Origin: Terfezia claveryi
Lineage: Eukaryota; Ascomycota; Pezizomycetes; Pezizales; Pezizaceae
Direction: 5' to 3'
Assembly (NCBI GenBank): GCA_015179025.1
Contig: WHUX01000098.1
Location: 124,001 to 188,000, forward strand
DNA: 64,000 nt
Shown here: positions 57,021 to 64,000 of the stretch, in pieces
Layout of the letters: the number at the start of each line of letters is the position of its first letter
Position numbering within the stretch: position 1 is the first letter of the stretch
The notes under the pieces: model-generated
Seen by the model: the letters and a program-made list of their open reading frames with translations, nothing else
What the model was told of the DNA's origin: nothing
The model's database searches: none
Made by a program: the position numbers and the translations under genes

Positions 57021-57542
57021 TATCACAACCATGTTCTTAGTTTTGATTTGACACTCGAACAGGCTTGTTCAAGTGTCATCCTGTTTTGACACTCGAACAG
57101 GCTTGTTTGGGTGTCGTCGATGCATGATTGTTATCTTAGCTTCTGACATAGGAATCTTGGGAAGCTTATTCCTTTTACGGCCTTAACTTGGAATCATATA
57201 TATATATCTTTGTTTCTCCGCCCTCTCATTGAATCCCTATCCAATGTCTTGTATACCTAATACAGGATCTTGTCTCTCCGCGAAGGTGTACCTCCCTTGT
57301 ATATCCCCTTGTCTTGTCTTGTCCCGTAAATAATTTTGCAGTACAGCTGCCCCCCCGACACATGCAGCAACTGTCTCCATATGTCTCGTACCCCTTGCCC
57401 TCTGCCCCTCTTGCCTCTTGCTCTTGCTCCCTATTCCAGCTTTCCCCAGATCACACACGTAGCGCTCCTACGTATGCGATTTCCCCTTGCTACTGCTCCG
57501 GCGTACCTCTTAGTCGCCTTGTCCCCCAGAGCCCTTATTACA
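57021..57542 (+). repeat. Element B 3' LTR
   Basis: Begins TATCACAACC (TG changed to TA) and ends CTTATTACA. It is 37 bp longer than the 5' LTR because the block TTTGACACTCGAACAGGCTT is tandemly duplicated near 57047-57110. Confidence 0.92.
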
Positions 57543-57547
57543 CTATT

Positions 57548-57703
57548 CAATATATTCAGGAGTATTTATGTAATAAAGAGGATATTATGTATATATACCT
57601 CCTATAGTAGCTAGTATAAGCAACTAAGCAAAGAATACAATAAGATCTATATCTCTTCTTACCTTATTATTACCTATGCACAATACTTATTATTACCTTA
57701 TCA
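57548..57703 (+). mobile_element. Copia-type LTR, right portion after element B
   Basis: Continues the LTR broken at 52992: CAATATATTCAGGAGTATTT, TATGTATATATACC and AGATCTATATCTCTTC, ending near TTACCTTATCA. It matches 52741-52847 of the first LTR apart from a deletion there. Confidence 0.65.
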
Positions 57704-57734
57704 GCAAGAAAAAAGTGGCATCTGGACGTCAGGT

Positions 57735-57930
57735 GGTGTCTTCAGGAGACAGGGTTGTCTTTGGTGTCTTTTGTGTCTTTTATGTCTCCTAGGTGTCTCC
57801 TGAGTGTCTCTCATATGTCTCCCAGTGTCTCCTAGTATCTCCAGAAGATATTGGGAGACATTTTGCCAATTGTAGAGACACACCTTATCTCTAGTGGCAA
57901 TACTATCTCTAGAGACACTGGAGACAAACT
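57735..57930. repeat. GTGTCTC-rich simple-sequence block
   Basis: More than a dozen GTGTCT/GTCTCC words run in one direction to about 57860, followed by AGAGACAC and GGAGACA words in the opposite sense, so the block can partly fold back. No coding frame. Confidence 0.75.
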
Positions 57931-58176
57931 ATTTTCTTTACTGATGATGCATTCCACTGATCCATGAGAATTAGGTATTTGAGCTTATTGAGTAAATAGT
58001 AGTAAGGCTTATTTATAATATATTACTATAGATTCAAATTATATGTTTCTTCATGAGATCATGTGGAGTTATTTCTTAGCTTCTCTTCTTACAAGCATAT
58101 GTATAGTGACTAAACAAAAAAAATAGGAATATTCTAGTAATAAAAATATACTTATTTACTATGTGGGACTACCAAA

Positions 58177-58371
58177 TGTTGTAGGAAATACTCTTCTAAT
58201 ACATATGCAAACATGTAAGTACGTCAACAACATGTGGATATAGAAGTATATAGATAAGAAGGAATATAATAAGTATATGTGAATATGGAGGAGATATGTA
58301 AATATAGACTGCTAGAATACCTATAAGAATTATGAGATCTTAGGATATGAATATAGATATTTATAACAACC
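58177..58371 (+). mobile_element. Third Copia-like LTR fragment
   Basis: TGTTGTAGGAAATACTCTTC, CATATGCAAACATGTAAGTA and AACATGTGGATA recall the Copia-type LTR at 52927 (TGTTGGAAATACTCAG, CATAAGTGCATACATGTG). The element C LTR begins at 58372 inside it; a continuation is not visible in this window. The 57940-58176 stretch before it is AT-rich with no recognised frame. Confidence 0.5.
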
Positions 58372-58839
58372 GTCTTTCTTTACAATTGTTATTGTTATTG
58401 CCTAGTACCGGGTTGTATTTTGAGAGTCATGCTACTTCTAGCACAACTGTCGAAGGTTCTCTATCTCATAACCTTATTCTGTTATCGGCCTTAGCTTCTT
58501 GAGCCACCATGTATATATATCTTCATCTCTCCACCCTCTTATTGGATCTCTATCCAACGTCTTGTATACCGAATATAAGACCTTGCTTCTTTCCATGTCA
58601 GTGCATCTCCCTTGTACACCCCCTTGCCTCGCCTTGTCTCTACATATCATATGCAGTACCCGCTTCCACATGTTTTTGGCCTCTTGTCTCCTGCCTCTCA
58701 TCTCCTGCCTCTCGTCTCCTGCCTCTTACCCCCATCCTAGCCTTCTCCTATCACACACGTAGTATTCCTATGTATACAATCTCCTTACCTACTGCCTAGG
58801 CATATCCCTTGGTCGCTACATCCCTCGAGCCCTATCACA
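58372..58839 (+). repeat. Element C 5' LTR
   Basis: 468 bp from TATAACAACCG (TG changed to TA) to CCCTATCACA. It includes the stem-loop ATTGGATCTCTATCCAAC (58542-58559) and a TCTCCTGCCTC tandem block (about 58683-58730). It is followed by TTACG and TTAGATCC, aligned with the primer-site region of A and B. Confidence 0.86.
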
Positions 58840-58868
58840 TTACGTTAGATCCTTATAAATCAACCAGT

Positions 58869-60060
58869 ATGATACCCATATCAGCGCCCATACCATCAGC
58901 CCCCTTACCTACCATTAGATTTCAGACTTAGAAGGAGACTCCAATCCCCTCTGACCCAGCCTAACTACTAGAATACCAATGAACAGCTATCGACATATTT
59001 ACAGCCACCTATGCTATTGGCAAAGAACAAGGAGCAGAGCTCCAAAAGACTAAACAAAAACTGAAGGATGCTGAGAATGAGATTCTCTTCCTCCAGGAGG
59101 AATTGGGTAATGACTGCCTAACCATTCAGAACCTTAACCATGCCCTAGCTGACCAAAAAACACAGGCACTAGCGAATACCATACCTGCAAAGACCCAAGA
59201 CCTCCCAACTCTACCAAAATATAATAGCGAATGGGCCCGCCTCAAGGCCTAAAAAAACTCCATCAGTATTAAACTCAGTAGGGATGCTGCTAAGTTTCTA
59301 ACCACCCAGCACAAACTCCCCTATGTTTACGGCCTGCTGGAAGGGAAGGCTCTGGACCAAGTTCAGCCCTATATTTTAGGAACAGGGATCAATCTACTAG
59401 ACGTTTCCGCCTTATTCATTATTCTTGCCTAAGCATTTAGGGATCCAGATCCAAAAGGAATGGCCACAAGAGCCCTTTGAGCTCTTCAACCTAAAAACAC
59501 TGACCTCACTACCTATATAACCAAATTCTCTAGGTTGGTTGCTGAAGTTAACTAGAGTGACAAAATAAAATTGGATCAATTCCAGGAAGGTCTAAGCATG
59601 GAGCTAAGGCAGGCACTTATCAATTTCCCAGATGTCTACACTCTCGAAGAGTTTATTGATTAGGCCAGCCGATTGGAGCAAAAGATGGTCAGGTTCAAAA
59701 ACAGCTTAAAGGCCTCCCCTACCGCAGCCCCCCACTTGACTTTCACACTGACTCGCACTCAGCTATAGACCTCCATTACTAGCAACCTAGCCTACCCTTC
59801 CCTCATGGCCGGTGGACCAGCGCCTATAGATGTATCGGTAGGCAGGCCTCGCCTGACCCAAGAAGAGAGAGAACACCACTAGAATAATAGGTTATGTATA
59901 GCCTGTGGGAAGGCTGACCACTTCATTGCAGGCTGTCCACTTCGAAAAAACCGCTCCCTGGCCATCCACACCATCTCTAACCATCCAGCCAACACACCAG
60001 AATCTAGGATTGTAGAGGTGGATGAGTTGGGAAAAGCCCTGTCCCTTATCTAGTTGCTGA
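58869..60060 (+). pseudogene. Element C Gag
   Basis: N-terminal coiled-coil-like part (LKDAENEILFLQEELGND), gag domain (KLPYVYGLLEGKALDQVQPY; KIKLDQFQEGLSMELRQALI) and zinc knuckle CIACGKADHFIAGC (about 59897-59938). Interrupted by many TAG/TAA stops. Confidence 0.88.
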
Positions 60061-60690
60061 CACTAGCAAGGGACCTATTCTGAGTTATTTGTCTTTGTTA
60101 TCTTCCTCTGTTCCTGCATCTATGTTTGTTGATGAATCTCGCTTATTTAGTGAGCATTTTGTAGTACCAATAACTATTAAATTTAATGGTAAAATAGTAG
60201 TAACATTAGCTCTCATAGACTGTAGTGCTTCGGGAATAGCCTTCATTGATTAGACTTTTGTTAGTAAAAATTCAATCCCAACAGCCAAACTAAAGACCCC
60301 CTGCTTTTTTGATGTTATTGATGGCCATCTAATCTCTTCTGGAGCCATCACTAATCTCACCTGTCTACCTAGTACCATTGGAGACTATTCAGAGAGTCTC
60401 CTAATGTTCATAACCAAACTCAAATACCCCATTAATCTGAGGATCCTATAGCTTCGAATACATAATGTCTACATCAATTTTGGCTTCTACACTTTGAATT
60501 TAAATAGTAGTTATTACAAGAGGCACTGTAGTGCAACATGAACAGCCATTGAGGGGTTAAGTATACTACCCCTCCCAGTAGAGGACTCCACCCAAGTAGT
60601 ATACCAAACCACTGCACACATTAATGTTGACAACCCTATTCCCCTAGTTTTCCCAATATCCTCTACCTCTACGAAACCCCTGAATATTAA
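60061..60690 (+). pseudogene. Element C protease region
   Basis: Contains EHFVVPITIKFNGKIVV and ALIDCSASGIAFID followed by TAG where A has Gln. The rest (TKLKYPINLRIL etc.) retains the hydrophobic pattern of a retropepsin with scattered stops. Confidence 0.8.
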
Positions 60691-62190
60691 CTTTATCAGA
60701 GCAGGAGTATTCACTTATCTCACCAGGAAGTATAAGCTCAAGGCACATACTCTCTCAATTTATGAGATCAATCTAGAGATTAATAAGACAAGGTCTAAGG
60801 ATAAGTGAAAATCCCTAGTCCTAGACGAATACCACGAGTTTATTGACCTATTCTCGGAAAAAGCTGCAGAAAAGCTTGCCCCCTATCGACTATATGACTA
60901 CACAATTCCACTGGTAGAGGGCAAGACCCCCCCTTATGGACCTCTCTACAGAATGTTCTAGGTAGAACTAGAAGCTCTAAAAAAATACTTGGAAGAAAAC
61001 CTTAATAAAAGCCTCATTCACTACAGCTCCTCACCAGTGGGTACTCCTGTACTGTTTATGAAGAAGTTGGATAGCTCTCTCTGGCTGTATGTTGATTATC
61101 ATGGCCTGAATGAGATAATAGTCAAAAACAGGTACCCCTTGCCCTTGATTCAGGAGACATTAGCCAGGTTGTTGAAGGCTAAATGGTTTACCAAATTGGA
61201 CCTGAGAGGGGCCTATAACCTGGTATGGATTGCTCAGGGGGAGGAGTCGAAAACTGCCTTCCAAACATAATATGGCTACTTTGGGTATAATGTAATATCT
61301 TTCAGTCTAACTAATGCACTGGCCTCCTTCCAACACTTTATCAACAATACCTTGCTGGTCCTCTTGGATATATTCTATACAGCCTAGCTAGACAACATCC
61401 TTATATACTCTAATTCACTTGCAGAATACAAGATCTATGTCTGATAAGTACTAGAGAAGCTAGAGGGAGCTAGGTTATATCTGAAGCCGGAAAAATGTGA
61501 GTTTCATATGCAGAAGGTCAAGTACTCAGGGCTAATTATTACCACAGAGGGTATCCAGATGGACCCTGCAAAGGTTGCTATGATCCAGGAGTAAGAAACT
61601 CTAGCCAACCTCAAGGATGTATAGACCTTCCTAAAATTTGCTAACTTCTACTGGTGGTTTATTCTAGGATACTTGAAGATCATGGCACCCTTGATAGCGT
61701 TGATAAGAACAAAGGGTATGGACAAAAGCTAGTGCTTCTAGTGGAGTTTAAAAGCCCAATCTGCCTTCGAGAGGCTTAAGGAAGCTTTCTGCTCAGCCTC
61801 AATCCTAGCATATTTTGACCCCAATAGTGAGTGTATCATGGAAATGGACGCCTCTGACTATATCTCCACTAGAATCATATCCTAGTATGTTAATAGAGTC
61901 CTCTACCCAGTAGCCTATTTCTCCAAAAAGCACTCCCTGGCAGAGTGTAATTATGAGATCTATGATAAGGAATTAATTGCTATTGTACGAGCTTTTGAGG
62001 AATGGAGGCCCTACCTGGAGTCCGTGAAGGGGGTTATTGAGGTCCTTTCTGACTACAAGAACTTAGAATACTTTACAACCACCAAGTTGCTGAATCGCTG
62101 GCAGGCTAGGTAGTCGGAATTCCTCTCCCGTTTTAACTTTAAGATTAAATACCACCCAGGAAACGCTGGTGGAAAGCCAGATGCATTTAC
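60691..62190 (+). pseudogene. Element C reverse transcriptase and RNase H
   Basis: Collinear with [53 protein letters not shown], then A-stop-LDNILIYS where A has [10 protein letters not shown] (Tyr to stop and Asp to Asn), and RNase H ([44 protein letters not shown]). An extra 10-codon stretch lies near 61710-61740. Confidence 0.9.
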
Positions 62191-63497
62191 TAGAAGGTCA
62201 GGAGACTTCCTAAAAGGGGGAGATGAAAGGCTAAAGTACTAGAACCAGGTGGTACTGAAGCTAGAAAATCTGAACCTGGCTGCCAACATTCTGGCTAAGG
62301 CTGAGGCTGAGGCTGATATTGTAGATATTGAGGCTAATGCAGATGCTAGAAGTAATCTCTGACAATAGGTAAAAAGGGCATATGTGGATAACCCACTAGC
62401 CAAAGACATTATTGCAGCAGTAAATTGCGGCAAGTGCCACCATGTCAAGATCTCCCTAGCTGAGTGTATCGTTCAGGATGGCCTTCTATACTACCTGGAC
62501 CAACTATATGTACTGGAAGAGGACTTACACCTCAGCCTAATTAGAGAACACCATGACACCTTAGCTACTGGTCACCCTAGAGTAGCTAAAACCCTAGAGC
62601 CACTAGCTAGGCAATACACTTGGATTGATTAGTGGAAAGACGTAGTAAGGTATGTATGGAACTGCTATACCTATAAATGATTGAAGCCTACTCACCATGC
62701 CCCCTACAGAACCTTCAAGCCTCTGGAGATCCCAGATCGACCCTGGCAACACCTAACCATAGACATCGTAACTGGATTATTAGAGGAGTCAGGATTTAAT
62801 ACTATTCTGATAGTGGTAGACTGGTTGACAAAGATGAGGTATATTATACCTTGCTGGGATACTTGCTCTGCTTTAGAGTTAGCCAACCTCTACCTCAATA
62901 ATATATTCCAGTACTATGACCTCCCTGAATCGATCATGTTCAACCATGGCCTCCAGTTCAACTCAGAATTCTAGCAAGCCTTCTGTGAACTTCTGGGGAT
63001 CAAAGTTTATCTGTCAACTACTTTCCACCTCCAGATAGACCTCTAATCAGAGAGGATGAATGCTATTATGGAGTAGTATTTGAAGGCTTTCATCAATTAC
63101 TAGTAGGACAACTGGGTTTCATTGCTGGTAACCTATGAATTTGCTACTAACAACCAGTTCTTGAAGTCTTCAAAAACCTCCTCCTTCCTAGCCAATTACG
63201 GTTGGCACCCCCGATTCATAGATGCTCTGGCGCCCTTGCAGAGAATCCACCCCCTGGCCAAAGAGTTCACAGTTGGAATTGTGAAGCTCCACTCTATGCT
63301 GAAAGCTGAGCTGGGTTATACACAAGCCAGGCAAGCTGAATATGACAATGGATCATGGTTGCCAGCCCTTAAGTATCAACCAAAAGATAAAGTATGGCTC
63401 TCCAGTAGGCATTTCCAGACGGAATGACCTTTGCATAAACTGGACTATAAGTTCTTAGGTCCTTATGAGGTATTGGGGAGTATGGGCACTCACTATC
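62191..63497 (+). pseudogene. Element C integrase, cut short
   Basis: Begins with an expanded Ala/Glu repeat (LAKAEAEADIVDIEANADA, about 62290-62345). The zinc region follows (HHDTLATGHPRVAKTLEPLA; WNCYTYK with both Cys altered), then the core (ESGFNTILIVVDWLTKMRYI; SIMFNHGLQFNSEF) and the GPY-type module (KLDYKFLGPYEVLGSMGTH). At 63498 homology to A and B stops and the chromodomain is missing. Confidence 0.88.
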
Positions 63498-64000
63498 TTA
63501 AAAGAATTTTTCTCACCCTAATGCCTCTCAGGGCCTTCTGGCGTACCCTCAAGATCCCTCAGATGCTGGGTCGCCACATGCACCCCAACGCTTGTCGTCC
63601 AGTACGGATATGCCCCAACACTTGTTGTCCGGTAGGGATGCACCCTAATGCTCATTGTCTGGTACGGATATGCTCCAACACTTATCGTCTGGTACGGATA
63701 TGCCCTAACACTTGTCATCCGGTACAGATGTACCCCAATACTTGTCATCTAGTACAGATGCGCCTCAACCCTCATTATCCGGCACAGATACACTGCAATG
63801 CCATATTTGTAGCATCCATCACAAAAGAATTTTCCTCGCCCTAACACTTCTCAGGGCCTTCTGGTACACTCTCAAGATCCCTCGGATGCCGGGTCGCCAT
63901 ATGTGCCCTAACACTTGTCATCTGGTACGGATATACCTTAATGCTTATTGTTCAGTATGGATATGCCCCAATGCTTGGCATCTGGTATGGATATGCCCTA
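63498..64000. repeat. 30-bp satellite within a ~324-bp higher-order repeat
   Basis: Units of 30 bp such as ATATGCTCCAACACTTATCG + TCTGGTACGG recur from about 63585 to 63790. A non-satellite block beginning AAAAGAATTTTTCTCACCCT at 63498 returns at 63822 (AAAAGAATTTTCCTCGCCCT), again followed by 30-bp units, so the higher-order period is about 324 bp. The array continues beyond the window. Confidence 0.9.

Larger units (their letters stand above)
52993..57542 (+). mobile_element. Element B: internally deleted relative of element A
   Basis: Two LTRs (485 and 522 bp) and a target duplication CTATT (52988-52992 and 57543-57547) bound a 4550-bp element. Its Gag, RNase H, integrase and chromodomain fragments match element A. 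The zinc knuckle, protease and first half of RT are missing: Gag-like sequence is joined directly to the RT palm at about 54418. Many single stops, mostly TAG, lie where A has Gln or Trp. The purine tract GGGGAGATA precedes the 3' LTR. Confidence 0.94.
58372..64000 (+). mobile_element. Element C: heavily mutated relative of A, 3' end outside the window
   Basis: The 5' LTR (58372-58839) is followed by full-length gag, protease, RT, RNase H and integrase, all collinear with element A but with dozens of TAG/TGA stops. Comparison with A shows specific RIP-type changes: FIDQ to FID-stop (CAG to TAG), RLKYQ to RLKY-stop (CAG to TAG), KDEWKS to KDK-stop (TGG to TGA), ARWSEF to AR-stop (TGG to TAG). 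Coding ends at about 63497 where a satellite begins. Confidence 0.9.

Noticed and set aside
63573..64000. A CRISPR-like array of 30-bp repeats
   Set aside because: Units are contiguous without unique spacers, are only partly conserved, and the setting is a eukaryotic retrotransposon.

Overview
This is a fungal nuclear window, most probably from a filamentous ascomycete (Pezizomycotina). The support is short GT...AG introns with fungal branch sites, families typical of that group (NACHT-ankyrin STAND protein, secreted kelch protein, fungal rhodopsin-domain receptor, MARVEL-type membrane protein, secreted ALO-type flavin oxidase) and retrotransposons littered with C-to-T / G-to-A nonsense changes (CAG to TAG, TGG to TAG or TGA) that look like repeat-induced point mutation (RIP). 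Class or genus cannot be fixed from sequence alone.

Left part (1-28 kb) is gene-bearing but sparse. In order: a decayed NACHT-ankyrin gene (minus, running off the left edge); a three-exon gene of unknown function whose first intron (2.5 kb) holds ten copies of a ~205-218 bp minisatellite; a 143-aa beta-trefoil-like protein; a secreted protein of five six-cysteine repeats; a broken secreted/anchored kelch protein; a four-TM MARVEL-like protein; a seven-TM rhodopsin-domain protein; and a five-exon secreted ALO-type FAD oxidase. A MITE-like sequence occurs at 12.0 kb and inverted at 28.2 kb.

Middle part (28-34.4 kb) is a transposon graveyard: the 3' end of a LINE with poly-A, several pogo/Tc1-like fragments (CENP-B-type and psq-type HTH remnants, TIRs abutting TA), a 1048-bp TIR element with perfect 31-bp ends, and an 804-bp Tc1-like element partly duplicated in tandem.

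Right part (34.4-64 kb) is almost entirely LTR retrotransposons. Element D (34408-43376, plus, 681-bp LTRs, target duplication ATGAG) is the youngest. Element A (43824-52313, minus, 444-bp LTRs, target duplication CTTAT) is interrupted by a 2458-bp palindromic element (46014-48471) that has no credible protein and carries CATCA ends, 12-bp satellites and a TA-rich modular core. Removing it with one CA restores the sequence seen in the sister element B; this is the best candidate for something undescribed. Element B (52993-57542, plus, target duplication CTATT) is an internally deleted relative of A sitting inside a Copia-type LTR. Element C (58372 to beyond the window, plus) is another relative, inserted in a third Copia-like LTR and broken near its 3' end by a 30-bp-unit satellite. 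A, B and C are chromodomain Ty3/Gypsy elements; their LTRs share a stem-loop upstream of a TATA-rich core.

No tRNA, rRNA, CRISPR or bacterial-type feature was recognised. Exon boundaries were placed by reading splice sites and checking phase; no transcript evidence was available.
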